DNA of 23,604 nt from a virus: the IMG/VR virus record IMGVR_UViG_3300037520_000704, positions 1 to 23,604 of that record; one strand, 5' to 3'. The notes under the pieces were generated by a model. It worked only from the letters and a program-made list of their open reading frames with translations. It was not told the DNA's origin and made no database searches. Shown piece after piece: positions 6,604-14,964 of the stretch (within the stretch, counting starts at the first letter, position 1; every line of letters starts with the position of its first letter). The position numbers and the translations under genes were made by a program.

Positions 6604-7389
6604 ATGGCATCAGTATCGCAGAGCAGCCGTCAGAAGCGTCGACCGTGGACAGCGCAAGACCAAGTAACCGCCGAAGTCATGGCGGCGTGTGGCATAAAAT
6701 GCAAGGCGATTGCTCGGTATATGGGCCGATCAGACGGCACCATTTCAGCGCACCTAATCCAAGGTGAAACAGAAAAAATCTTTGAGCGCAACAAGCGATA
6801 CTATTACGACAATTTACATGAAGAGCGCCAACGAAGGCGCCGCTACTATCAATCGAACATCAAGATTGAACGCGAACGCGCTCGGCTCCGTTACAGAGCC
6901 AATCCTGAAATAGAGCGAGAAAGAACCCGTCGATGGCAAAGAGAAAATCCAGAAAAAGCATTTGAGCTTCGGCGCCGCGTGTATCAGAACAATCCTGGAG
7001 CTGCTCGGGAAAAGTGCCGTCGGCGTCGCGAATGGAGGAGGTCATCCCGCCGCGCCGCCCTCCACCCCGTCACCCGCGCTCAAATCGACGCTCGCTTCGC
7101 CATCTGGGACAACCGCTGCGCATTCTGTGGAGTGGATGCCAGCCACGAACGAAACCACGGCCGCGAACGCCTCACGGTTGAACACGTGTTGGCCCTGACC
7201 AAGGGCGGGCTTGACGAGGCGAGCAACATCATTCCCGCCTGCACCGCTTGCAACTCCAGCAAGCACAACTCACCGGTTGAGGATTGGTACCGGCAGCAAC
7301 CGTGGTTCACAGAGGCTCGCTGGCGCAAGATCCAGCGCCATTGCCCCGCCGCCGTGGTGGGCCAACTACCTCTGGCGCTGGCGGCGTAG
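6604..7389 (+). CDS. HNH endonuclease inserted between portal and capsid genes
   Basis: The 261-residue protein has an N-terminal helix-turn-helix-like segment (about 20-52: AEVMAACGIKCKAIARYMG). A highly basic region (about 60-150) follows, built of roughly 20-residue repeats with the pattern Arg-rich helix plus NPE/NP. The C-terminal HNH domain has CAFC (172-175), LTVEHVLALTKGG (190-202), N208 and PACTACNSSKHN (211-222), a complete HNH/zinc site. A ribosome-binding site AAAGGAC precedes the ATG. Its position between two essential head genes, with its own start and spacer, fits a free-standing homing nuclease that has inserted in the operon. The Arg repeats probably contact DNA; this is inference. 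Confidence 0.88.
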   Translation: MASVSQSSRQKRRPWTAQDQVTAEVMAACGIKCKAIARYMGRSDGTISAHLIQGETEKIFERNKRYYYDNLHEERQRRRRYYQSNIKIERERARLRYRANPEIERERTRRWQRENPEKAFELRRRVYQNNPGAAREKCRRRREWRRSSRRAALHPVTRAQIDARFAIWDNRCAFCGVDASHERNHGRERLTVEHVLALTKGGLDEASNIIPACTACNSSKHNSPVEDWYRQQPWFTEARWRKIQRHCPAAVVGQLPLALAA

Positions 7390-7424
7390 GCCGTCTTTAA
7401 CCTGAGACCAGCGACTATCCGGCT

Positions 7425-9413
7425 TTGGATCTCACGAAACTCAAAGGCCCCCAGCGGCGAGAGCTGCCGATGGGTCTCCAGATTGAAGAGAAAACGGATG
7501 AGACCCTCACCTTTTCGTTTTCCAGTGAACAGCCAGTAGATCGCTGGTTTGGCCGCGAGATCCTAGTGCACGAGGAAGGCACCATGGACCTCTCGCGCCT
7601 GAACGACGGCGCACCATGGCTCTGGGGGCATGACCCTAACAAGGTCCTGGGAGTCGTTGAAAAGGCCTGGCTCGGCGACGATCGCCGGCTCTACAGCACG
7701 GTGCGGTGGTCGCCCAACACCACTGAGCGCGGAACTGAGGAGTTCCGTCGCCGCGTCGATATTGAAGCCGGCATTACGAAAAACGTCTCGTTCGCCTACA
7801 GCATTGACGACATCGAAGAGCGCAGCGGCGACTTTTACGTGACTAGCTGGAAGGCCCTGGAAGTCTCCAGCGTCAGCGTCCCCGCCGATCAGACCGTAGG
7901 CCTGGGCCGCGCCATGGATGAGCCGGCGGCTGAGCCTGAGCCTGCTGCTGAGCCCACCCCGGAGCCCTCCGCACCGGCAGAGCCGACCGTGACGGCTCAC
8001 GATGAGGCAATCAAGGCAGCCGTTAGTCAGGCCCTCCATAGCCTGACAGCACAGACCGCCGAGCGGACTGACACCCCTGTTCAGACTCTCATGACCACTG
8101 AAACGATCAACGTGGAGGAGGTGGCGCAATCCGCTCGCATTGCTGAGCGTGAGCGCGTCGCGTCCATCAAATCAATGTGCGACCAGTTCCAGCTTTCCGA
8201 GCTGGCCGAGAAACTCATCAATGACGACGCTTCCATCGACGCCGCCCGTGCGGTGGTGATGGAACAGATCGGCATGCGCAAGGTTTCCTTTGAGGGCCGC
8301 GTGCACGATGCCGGCGGCGCTGAGCTTGGCCTGAGCAAGCGTGAAGTGAAGCGCTACAGCTTCCTGCGCGTCGCTCAGTATTTGGCCGACCCCAACCCCC
8401 GTACCGCTGAGGCCGCCGGCTTTGAGCTGGAGGTGGCCCGTGCCGCCCAGGCCAAGCACAGCCGCTCTGCCAACGGCGTGCTGATCCCCTGGGAAGTGCT
8501 GGGCTCCAGCCGCGCTGCTGAGACCCCCGGCCAGGTGGTCGGCACCTTCGGCGATGGCGGCGCACTGGTCGGCACCGATCGGCTCGATGCGCAGTTCATT
8601 GACCTGATCCGCACCCGCAGCGCCTTCCTGAACAGCGGCCTCACCATGCTCTCCGGCCTGGAGGGCAACGTTGAGATTCCCAAGAAGCTCAGCTCCAGCC
8701 AGTATTACTTTGTCGGCGAGAATGCTGGGGTTGCCAACAGCAAGCTCACCTTCGGCCTGGTGAACATGATCCCCCGGACCATCGGCGTTCGCGTGCCGAT
8801 CAGCCGCCGGATGATGATCCAGAGCTCCCCTGACGTGGAGAACCTGGTACGGATCGACATGGCCGAGTCTGTCGCTTTGGGCATGGATTACACCATCGGT
8901 TATGGCACCGGCTCCAACGGTCAGCCGCTGGGCATCATCAACACCACCGGCATCGGCAGCGTGACCTTGGGCGGCGGCACTGCCAAGGCATTCCCTGTGA
9001 GCCTCGGCGGCGACGGCTCCACCACTCACAACTGCGGCGACTGGGCCGACTACGTGGACCTGGAAACCGAACTGGCGATCGACAATCTTGACGCCGGCTC
9101 AATGCGCTACATCGGCAACAGCGTGGTGCGCGGCGCCCTGAAGCAGACCCTGAGGGCATCCTCGGCTGGTTCTGACTACATCATGACCGATGCCGGCACT
9201 GTGAACGGCTACCAGTTCACCGTGTCCAACCAGATGCAGCTGAACGATGTTCTGTTCGGCAACTTTGCCGATTGCGTGGTGGGCATGTGGAGCGGCCTGG
9301 ATGTGGTGGTTGACCCCTACACCCAGAGCGCCAGCGGCCAGGTAATCCTGACCGTGCATCAGGACTTCGACGTGGCGGTTCGCCGCCCGCAGTCCTTCGC
9401 TCTGGGCACCTGA
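7425..9413 (+). CDS. Fused prohead protease and HK97-type major capsid protein
   Basis: Residues 1-165 are an HK97-type (U35/S78-like) prohead protease: RRELPMGLQIE strand, LWGHDPNKVLG with the likely catalytic His, NVSFAYSI with the likely Ser, and VSSVSVPADQTVG. A Pro/Glu/Ala linker (about 166-190) and a helical scaffold-like delta region (about 195-300) lead to an HK97-fold capsid protein (about 305-662). Landmarks there are the LVGTDRLDAQFIDLIRTRSAFL segment, IPRTIGVRVPISRRM, MDYTIGYGTGSNGQPLGI and the C-terminal DFDVAVRRPQSFAL. The start given is TTG at 7425, which includes the typical RRELP N-terminus; the ATG at 7470 is an alternative. Self-processing of such fusions releases mature capsid subunits. 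Confidence 0.93.
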   Translation: MDLTKLKGPQRRELPMGLQIEEKTDETLTFSFSSEQPVDRWFGREILVHEEGTMDLSRLNDGAPWLWGHDPNKVLGVVEKAWLGDDRRLYSTVRWSPNTTERGTEEFRRRVDIEAGITKNVSFAYSIDDIEERSGDFYVTSWKALEVSSVSVPADQTVGLGRAMDEPAAEPEPAAEPTPEPSAPAEPTVTAHDEAIKAAVSQALHSLTAQTAERTDTPVQTLMTTETINVEEVAQSARIAERERVASIKSMCDQFQLSELAEKLINDDASIDAARAVVMEQIGMRKVSFEGRVHDAGGAELGLSKREVKRYSFLRVAQYLADPNPRTAEAAGFELEVARAAQAKHSRSANGVLIPWEVLGSSRAAETPGQVVGTFGDGGALVGTDRLDAQFIDLIRTRSAFLNSGLTMLSGLEGNVEIPKKLSSSQYYFVGENAGVANSKLTFGLVNMIPRTIGVRVPISRRMMIQSSPDVENLVRIDMAESVALGMDYTIGYGTGSNGQPLGIINTTGIGSVTLGGGTAKAFPVSLGGDGSTTHNCGDWADYVDLETELAIDNLDAGSMRYIGNSVVRGALKQTLRASSAGSDYIMTDAGTVNGYQFTVSNQMQLNDVLFGNFADCVVGMWSGLDVVVDPYTQSASGQVILTVHQDFDVAVRRPQSFALGT

Positions 9414-9415
9414 TT

Positions 9416-9637
9416 ATGAGGCTGCAGATTCTCTCGAACTGCAGAGCAGACGGTCGCCACCTCGCTATGGGTGAGGTGGCTGACCTTCCTCAAGGCCCAG
9501 CCAACGAGCTGCTGGCGCTGGGCATGGCGTCAATTGCGCCAGAGCCCGAACTTGAGCCCGCCCCGGCCTGTCCACCCAAGCCGCGGCGCTCTGCAAAGAC
9601 TTCCACCCCTGACCCCACCCCCACCCCGGAGGATTGA
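9416..9637 (+). CDS. Small proline-rich head protein, unassigned
   Basis: This 73-residue protein has a short folded N-terminus (MRLQILSN, MGEVADLPQGPANELLALGMA) and a Pro/Glu-rich, probably disordered tail. The first half resembles short proteins that often follow HK97-type capsid genes and carry a KGGKVVDLPEGEANALIAAGKA-like strand-helix pattern. It starts three bases after the capsid stop. A role in head completion or decoration is inferred from position only. Confidence 0.65.
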   Translation: MRLQILSNCRADGRHLAMGEVADLPQGPANELLALGMASIAPEPELEPAPACPPKPRRSAKTSTPDPTPTPED

Positions 9638-9640
9638 TCC

Positions 9641-10021
9641 ATGGCCATTGAACTCAGAAACCTGGAGCAACTCCAGACCTTCAACATCCGCACTCCCGCG
9701 ACCCTCAGCTCCAACAGCGACACCACCGGCGTCGATCTGTCGGGCATCGATGGTGACGCCCTGTTCATCCTGAGCGCCGGCACCAGTTCGACGGGAACCA
9801 TCAACGCCAAGCTGCAGCACTCGCTGACCGTCGGCGGCACTTATGAAGACGTGCCCAACGGCGCGTTCGCTCAGCTGACCGCTACTGCCAGCACCCAGAA
9901 AGTGGCGGTTGCCCGCGAGGAACTGCGCCCCTTCCTGCGCATCAACTTCTCCGGCCTGGCATCCTCCTACTCGGCTGCCGTGAGCTGTGTGGCAGTCGGC
10001 GGCGCCCGTTACGCGGTCTGA
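9641..10021 (+). CDS. Probable virion structural protein (decoration or head-completion)
   Basis: The 126-residue protein is preceded by a good ribosome-binding site (GGAGGATTGATCC before the ATG at 9641). It is beta-rich with Gly/Ser/Thr content and a repeating pattern of short strands (VDLSGIDGDALFILSAG, INAKLQHSLTVGGTYEDVP, PFLRINFSGL). The AKLQHS...GTYEDV and LRINFSG motifs are common in small phage structural proteins lying between capsid and tail-joining genes. I cannot assign a specific function. Its place between the capsid and the FII-like protein suggests a surface or head-vertex role. Confidence 0.65.
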   Translation: MAIELRNLEQLQTFNIRTPATLSSNSDTTGVDLSGIDGDALFILSAGTSSTGTINAKLQHSLTVGGTYEDVPNGAFAQLTATASTQKVAVAREELRPFLRINFSGLASSYSAAVSCVAVGGARYAV

Positions 10022-10023
10022 CC

Positions 10024-10383
10024 ATGATCCAGGAAATCCCCGATGATTTCCTGCTGGCTGACTTCGGCTCCAGCGTCACTGCTGGGGCCGTTGTTGGTTT
10101 GGGGTTTATGGACCGCGCTAGCCAGATCATTATGAATGACAACGTGGTGACGGTGGACTATGCGCTGACTGCCAGGACTGATCAGTTCGGCGGTTTGCAG
10201 TATGGCGACCAGGTGCAGCACGAAGGGCAGACATACAGGCTGCAGCATGAGCCGCTACGGCTAGCTGATGGCCGGTTCTGCGTGATGGTGCTGGAGATGG
10301 TGGAGGCAGCTGTCACGTACCTCACCACGCTGAGCGGCCTGCGGATCACGACCCTGAATAACAAGCAACTCCGCATTCTGTAG
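10024..10383 (+). CDS. Head-tail joining protein, lambda FII-like
   Basis: The 119-residue protein has the length and pattern of lambda gpFII-type attachment proteins: DDFLLADFGSSVTAG near the N-terminus, then a small beta barrel ending in GLQYGDQVQHEGQTYRLQHE and RFCVMVLE. Such proteins bind the gpW-closed portal and create the tail-docking site. The gene starts three bases after its neighbour, so it is co-transcribed. The last 25 residues (AVTYLTTLSGLRITTLNNKQ) extend past the usual domain. Assignment rests on pattern and on the presence of gpW and a lambda portal upstream. Confidence 0.65.
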   Translation: MIQEIPDDFLLADFGSSVTAGAVVGLGFMDRASQIIMNDNVVTVDYALTARTDQFGGLQYGDQVQHEGQTYRLQHEPLRLADGRFCVMVLEMVEAAVTYLTTLSGLRITTLNNKQLRIL

Positions 10384-10385
10384 GC

Positions 10386-11801
10386 ATGGCTGAAACCACG
10401 ATCACAGGCCTGCCGAACGCCACGACCCCGCTCGATGGAACCGAGCGGGTGCCGATGGATCAGAACGGCGCCACGGTGGACGCCAGCACCCAGGCGATCG
10501 CGAATCTGGCGGCTGGCGCGATCAGCAGTGCTGTGGCTGCCCACGTAGCAGCTGCAGACCCGCATCCTGGCTACCTGACCGCCGCCGAGGGTGACGCGGC
10601 CTATGTGGGGTTGAGCGACGCCCGGCTGAGCGACGCCCGCGAATGGACCGCTGCCACAATCGAGCAGGCTGAGGCCGAGACCGGCACCGCGACGACCCGA
10701 CGGGCGTTTACCGCGCAACGGGTGCGGCAGGCCATCGCGGCATGGTGGACCAGCGCCAGCAGCGTGGCAGGCCGCGCCATGGTGGAGGCCCTTGACGCGG
10801 CCGCACAGCGCACGCTGCTGGGCCTGGGCACGGCTGACAGCCCATCATTCACCGGCCTGACGATCACCGGCACGGCGCCGGTCGTCATCCCCCACATCCA
10901 CGGCAGCATCGCCGGCAATTTTTACGTTCACGTCAAAAACACCAGCGGCGGCCCGCTAGCAGCGGGCACGGCGGTCTATGCGACCGGCAGCGTGGGCGAC
11001 ACCGATCGGATCACAGTGGCGGCCTGCGACCCGACCGATCCGCTCAAAATGCCGGCGATCGCCGTGCTGGAGACCACCCTTGCCAACAACGACCCCGGCG
11101 ATGCCGTGATCTTGGGCGAGCTGAGGCCGTTCAATTCCAATAGCTATCAGCTGGGCGATCAGCTCTATGTCGGCGCTGGTGGCGCCATGGTGGCGACGAT
11201 CCCGGCATCTGGCGAGGTGCAGCAGGTCGGCAGCGTAGTGAGGGTGAACGTCAACACCGGGACCATCCTGGTGAACACCGGCGCGGCGATGGCCCGGGTG
11301 GGATTCACGGGGGCCTATGGCGATCTAAGCGGGCGCCCTGCCATTCCCTCCCCCGCCGACGCCGCCCCGCAGCCGCTGGCGGCCACTGCAGCCATCGGCA
11401 GCAGCGCAGACTACGCCAGGGAGGATCACGCCCACCAGCGCGATTCCGATGTAATCGTGATTCCTGTTGGCGACGAGACCACCGCGCTCACCACCGGCAC
11501 CAACCGGGTGAGATTCAGGATGCCGTTTGCTGCCACGCTGCTGGCGGTGCGGGCCAATGTGAACACAGCGCCGACCGGCAGCACGCTGATCGTGGACGTG
11601 AACGAGGCAGGCGCCAGCGTGCTGGGCACGAAACTCAGCATCGACGCCAGCGAGTTCAGTAGCACCACAGCAGCTAGCGCCGCGACGATCACCGATTCCA
11701 GCCTGGCGGACGACGCCGAGATCAGCATCGATATTGACCAGATCGGTTCAACGGTGGCCGGTGCGGGCCTGAAGGTCTCGCTGTTCGTGCGGAGGGCATG
11801 A
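10386..11801 (+). CDS. Fibre-like virion protein
   Basis: The 471-residue protein begins with ITGLPNATTPLDGTERVPMDQNG, a strand pattern seen at the N-terminus of many phage fibres. DPHPGYLTAAEGDAAYV (about 60-76) follows, a motif shared by head or tail fibre shafts. Next come short repeats (SDARLSDAREW), a GTADSPSFTGLTITG segment of the kind that precedes trimeric fibre heads, and a long Thr/Ala/Gly-rich beta region. A second segment (YGDLSGRPAIPSPADAAPQPL) introduces a C-terminal beta domain (about 355-471). Its stop overlaps the next start (ATGA). It probably forms an adsorption fibre; whether it attaches to head or tail cannot be read here. Confidence 0.75.
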   Translation: MAETTITGLPNATTPLDGTERVPMDQNGATVDASTQAIANLAAGAISSAVAAHVAAADPHPGYLTAAEGDAAYVGLSDARLSDAREWTAATIEQAEAETGTATTRRAFTAQRVRQAIAAWWTSASSVAGRAMVEALDAAAQRTLLGLGTADSPSFTGLTITGTAPVVIPHIHGSIAGNFYVHVKNTSGGPLAAGTAVYATGSVGDTDRITVAACDPTDPLKMPAIAVLETTLANNDPGDAVILGELRPFNSNSYQLGDQLYVGAGGAMVATIPASGEVQQVGSVVRVNVNTGTILVNTGAAMARVGFTGAYGDLSGRPAIPSPADAAPQPLAATAAIGSSADYAREDHAHQRDSDVIVIPVGDETTALTTGTNRVRFRMPFAATLLAVRANVNTAPTGSTLIVDVNEAGASVLGTKLSIDASEFSSTTAASAATITDSSLADDAEISIDIDQIGSTVAGAGLKVSLFVRRA

Positions 11802-12331
11802 TGGCCAACCTGGTGATCTGGAACAGCCAGACCAACGAGATCCGCGATTACCCACGCGGCGACGATGAGCCGGTCGTGGGGCTGGAGCAGCCGCCGCTTT
11901 TCGCGCTGCAGGTGGTGCGGGAGCCTCAGCCTGAGTACGACCCTGCCACGCAGCGCCTGTCAGAAACTCGCGCTGTGAACCCTGAGGCGCTGACCTGGAT
12001 CTGGGGCTGGGACGTTCAGGATCTGCCGCCGCCGCCCCCGCCGGAGCCGAACTATCGGTCGTTCTATGACGCCCTGCTGGCCAGCCAGGTGTATGGCGCC
12101 GTGGTGGCCACGCCGGGGAAAAGTGGCGATCAGGCCGCCGCGATGACGGTGTTTCTCGGCGCGATCCAGGACTCCCTCAGTGGCCGCGAAAACCGCCCTG
12201 CACTGCAGCAGGCAGTCTGGCTGCTGCTGGGCCAGCTCCAGTTGAGCGCCGAGGGGCTGGCTGAGCTGCTGGCGCTGATGGATGAGCACCGCCTGTCGGG
12301 CGTTTACTCGCTGTCGCCGGGGGTGAGCTGA
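11798..12331 (+). CDS. Fibre-associated protein, possible assembly chaperone
   Basis: The 177-residue protein has an N-terminal beta region (NLVIWNSQTNEIRDYPR, FALQVVREPQPEYDP) and a WIWGWDV segment. A PPPPPPEP linker near residue 83 is followed by a helical C-terminal half (YRSFYDALLASQVY ... LLALMDEHRL). Small proteins with such a strand domain, Pro linker and helical tail often follow fibre genes, sometimes as assembly factors. I do not recognise a named family. It overlaps both neighbours (ATGA at 11798, shared base at 12331), indicating tight coupling within the fibre block. Confidence 0.6.
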   Translation: MMANLVIWNSQTNEIRDYPRGDDEPVVGLEQPPLFALQVVREPQPEYDPATQRLSETRAVNPEALTWIWGWDVQDLPPPPPPEPNYRSFYDALLASQVYGAVVATPGKSGDQAAAMTVFLGAIQDSLSGRENRPALQQAVWLLLGQLQLSAEGLAELLALMDEHRLSGVYSLSPGVS

Positions 12332-13164
12332 TGGCGATTATCTGGGTTGGAACGGGGAGGTTTAGCGCCTACATCGGCCCTGTTCAGGATTACATCGACC
12401 GGGTGGTGGCTGCTGATGTAGCAGCGGGCAACACGCTGGGCCTAGAGGTTGGCGTGCGTGACGCCTACGACGTGTTCATCCGCGACTCAATCAACGTCGG
12501 CGACCTGGGCACCAGCGGCGGCGTGCTGAGCCAAGCCAACAGCATCATCAAGGCCGCGCCGATCATGGCCGGCGCCCGCACGCTGGCCGGTGCGCTGACG
12601 CCGTTGGTGGGGACGGCGCCGACACGGTTTGGCACGGCTGGCGGGTGGAATTACAACCGAAAGACGGGGTTACAGGCGAATGGGACCAATAACTATTTAG
12701 ATAGCAATAGGAGTAATAGCGCTGACCCACAAAATAGCAAGCATGTCGCAGTATTCACCTCCGAACCGGAAACACGCAATGCCACTAGAGCTGCGATTGC
12801 CTCGCGAAGCCCCAGCGGAGCCGTTGGATCAACGCATATTCTAACAACCGCCAGCGTAGTGGTTGCGCGCATAAACACCTCAGGCACGTCAAGTACGGCA
12901 AACGCTACACCATTTACAGGGCTATTTGGTGGGTCTAGATCTAGCGACACTCAATGCACTGTAAGGTTTAGCGGAGCAAGTACAACGATCAACGAAAGCA
13001 GCTCCGCCCCGGCAGCGGTTCCTATTGATGTTTTCTCTAGGAACGGCGGCGATTTCTCCAACGCCCGCTTCGCCTTCTACTCCATCGGCGAATCCCTCAA
13101 CCTCGCCCTGCTGGATACCCGCATCACCGCCCTAATCAACGCCTTCGCGGCTGCTATCCCATGA
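12331..13164 (+). CDS. Concanavalin/LamG-like virion protein, probable receptor-binding
   Basis: In this 277-residue protein the N-terminal 80 residues are helical. They are followed by a probable jelly-roll lectin domain: GGWNYNRKTGLQANGTNNYLDSN (about 108-130), HVAVFTSEP, then alternating strands, and a C-terminal strand-helix FAFYSIGESLNLALLDTRI. The YNRKTGL.ANGT..YLDSN and FYSIGESL motifs are seen in phage fibre or tail-tip proteins with concanavalin-like folds. Bases from about 12,640 to 13,060 are noticeably AT-richer than their surroundings, so the lectin domain may have been acquired or be evolving fast. It would bind a host surface glycan; this is inference. Confidence 0.7.
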   Translation: MAIIWVGTGRFSAYIGPVQDYIDRVVAADVAAGNTLGLEVGVRDAYDVFIRDSINVGDLGTSGGVLSQANSIIKAAPIMAGARTLAGALTPLVGTAPTRFGTAGGWNYNRKTGLQANGTNNYLDSNRSNSADPQNSKHVAVFTSEPETRNATRAAIASRSPSGAVGSTHILTTASVVVARINTSGTSSTANATPFTGLFGGSRSSDTQCTVRFSGASTTINESSSAPAAVPIDVFSRNGGDFSNARFAFYSIGESLNLALLDTRITALINAFAAAIP

Positions 13165-13234
13165 CCCATGTAATGAGCTATAGCAAGCCAACCCCATTTT
13201 CCACTGCCTCTACGAAGTGCGCGGAGGTGTTGCG

Positions 13235-13426
13235 ATGAGTTGGATAACTACAGGAAAATCTGATGCTGCGATGCCCAATTTCAGCAGCCTGACATTCTCC
13301 GGCCCGTTCCTACTGCCCCGTGATGGCTGGGACATCGGCACTGCGGGACAGTCTCCTTACGGCGTCGGCATCAAAAACGTGGGCGTTGATGAGCCCATTC
13401 ACGATCTCTCTGGGAGCATCATGTAA
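13235..13426 (+). CDS. Small protein before the lectin-type gene, unassigned
   Basis: The frame opens earlier, but ATG at 13235 has a strong ribosome-binding site (GGAGGTG six bases upstream), giving 63 residues. The sequence is short and beta-like, with PNFSSLTFSGPFLLPRDGWDIGTAG and a Gly/Val stretch. It has no signal peptide or membrane segment. Its stop shares a base with the next start at 13426, so it is translationally coupled to the C-type-lectin gene. It may be a small partner of that protein. Function unknown. Confidence 0.6.
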   Translation: MSWITTGKSDAAMPNFSSLTFSGPFLLPRDGWDIGTAGQSPYGVGIKNVGVDEPIHDLSGSIM

Positions 13427-14952
13427 TGACAATCTCACCACTTCTCAAGGTTAAAGAACGCATCGTCGGCCCCTCTGGGATCTACAACATCCAAAATGAA
13501 TGGTACGGCTACGCCGACGAGTTCAGATACACGATTGGCCTGGCTGGTCTGATGGGGTTCGGCGTGGGCTGCTGCCCACCTGAGCTGCTGCCGGATGACA
13601 TGGCGCCAATGCCAGGCACAGAGGATCGCTTCAGCCCCAACTACGGCACCTATGTCCACATCCCGAGCGCCTCGATCATGTGCTTCCTGCCGAAGCACTT
13701 TATTGATGTTCAGGGCGGCGCTGATACTAACGCCCCGACTTATGGACAGCCAATTGTCATCAGCAATAGCCAGACGGGCAACGCGGTGCTGGCACGAGCT
13801 TTTAGGGACGGCGGTAGCGAACTGGCTGGCGTGTTCATTGACAAGTACCACCCGAGTAATTGCCGCCCTGACGGCTCTGGGCTGCCAAATCGCGCTGACG
13901 CTTCGCCTGGCGGCTATCCAGATAGCGGTGGAGTGGCTGCTTCTAGACCCCTTCATTGGCCTGTATCGGCGAACTTGAGCGGCATCCTTAGGAGCCCGTT
14001 CAGCCTGTGCAATAGCACCGTGCTAAATCCTGCGGCCACCACGCCAGCAAACAATCTTGGCGGCTGCTGGGCATTGGCACGAAGCCGTGGCGCAGATTTC
14101 AACCCCGTGCCGATTTGGGTGTATTCGCAGTTGGCGTATCTGAGCCTCGCCCATGCACAGGCTTTGTTAGGCACCGACGGCCTGCCCATCAGTGGTGCGA
14201 CCAGTAATGCTGCATGGATGGATGTTGCGCCTTATGCGCCTAAGGGCAACAACAATAACAACTGCGCTGACGTCAACAAAACCTCGCTGCGGTTTGATCG
14301 CACTGACATTACAGGCAACGTCAACAGTGGTCGTGCTGGCGAAAACCACCGCGCCTTCACTGGTGCCGCGTGGATTGGCAGTGTGTCAACCCCTGCGCTC
14401 GCAGACACAACACACAACGGACAGCTCAGTGGCATTGTTGACCTCAATGGCAACCATTGGGAATGCGCTCCGGGGCTGACCAATATTGGAGGCAATAACG
14501 CTGGATATCGAATGTTGGCGGATTCAGTGGGCTGGAATACTATCAACAGCAATGCCAACATTTCATCAGCAAGCACAGTAAGCCTGATTGCAAATGTCAG
14601 TGACAACGGAGTTTGGTGGACCGATGCCAATACATGGATTTACATGATCCCGGCGGTTGGCGGAACGTACCACCCGGCCAGCTCGTGGAGCGGTGAGGCA
14701 ACTAGGCAAGCAATGACCGAGTGCTTGCTGCCCCGTGAATCAGGAACCAGTACGACGCAGACGAGCACCAACCACTTTGGAGGTGATGGCCTGTTCCGGC
14801 GTCATCTAAACGACCTGCTGCCTCTTGCCGGTGGTCACTGGGGCGCCGGCGCCGCCGCAGGGATGTTTACAGTCTTTCTGAGCACCACCTCCGGCACCAG
14901 CGGCGGCTTCGTCTTCAGCGGTGCCCGTTGCCTGCGCCTTCTGTCCGCGTGA
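13426..14952 (+). CDS. C-type-lectin-like tail protein, candidate diversity-generating retroelement target
   Basis: This 508-residue protein has the layout of phage variable receptor-binding proteins. Middle landmarks include PVPIWVYSQLAYLSLAHAQA, then WMDVAPYAPKGNNNN (a PKGNN motif usual in this fold) and VDLNGNHWECAPGL (the GN-WE motif). The C-terminus has GGDGLF followed by LAGGHWGAGAAAGMFTVFLS and GARCL in the last 45 residues. The GG-W--G--AG-F pattern with a terminal G-RC matches variable regions of DGR proteins such as Mtd. Codons 14881-14931 are 17 consecutive codons ending in C or T, as expected if AAC/AAT codons in a template were mutated. Two tetraloop hairpins follow the gene. No template repeat or reverse transcriptase is in the window, so the DGR link is inferred. 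Confidence 0.72.
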   Translation: MTISPLLKVKERIVGPSGIYNIQNEWYGYADEFRYTIGLAGLMGFGVGCCPPELLPDDMAPMPGTEDRFSPNYGTYVHIPSASIMCFLPKHFIDVQGGADTNAPTYGQPIVISNSQTGNAVLARAFRDGGSELAGVFIDKYHPSNCRPDGSGLPNRADASPGGYPDSGGVAASRPLHWPVSANLSGILRSPFSLCNSTVLNPAATTPANNLGGCWALARSRGADFNPVPIWVYSQLAYLSLAHAQALLGTDGLPISGATSNAAWMDVAPYAPKGNNNNNCADVNKTSLRFDRTDITGNVNSGRAGENHRAFTGAAWIGSVSTPALADTTHNGQLSGIVDLNGNHWECAPGLTNIGGNNAGYRMLADSVGWNTINSNANISSASTVSLIANVSDNGVWWTDANTWIYMIPAVGGTYHPASSWSGEATRQAMTECLLPRESGTSTTQTSTNHFGGDGLFRRHLNDLLPLAGGHWGAGAAAGMFTVFLSTTSGTSGGFVFSGARCLRLLSA

Positions 14953-14959
14953 GCGGACA
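14942..14959 (+). other. Tetraloop hairpin spanning the stop codon
   Basis: A perfect 7-bp stem TGTCCGC/GCGGACA encloses GTGA. The TGA in the loop is the stop codon of the lectin-type gene. Stem-loops at the end of the variable region are required for target recognition in the Bordetella phage retroelement. Confidence 0.65.
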
Positions 14960-14964
14960 TGCTC

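Noticed and set aside
8172-9029. Long minus-strand open frame of 285 codons inside the capsid gene
   Set aside because: It is a shadow of the GC-rich capsid gene: the plus-strand frame is a clear protease-capsid fusion and the minus product is His/Gly/Ala-rich with no known motif.
10496-11064. Two copies of GCGATCGC (the cyanobacterial HIP1 octamer)
   Set aside because: Only two clear copies in about 15 kb of GC-rich DNA is near what chance gives, so it is not used as evidence for the host.
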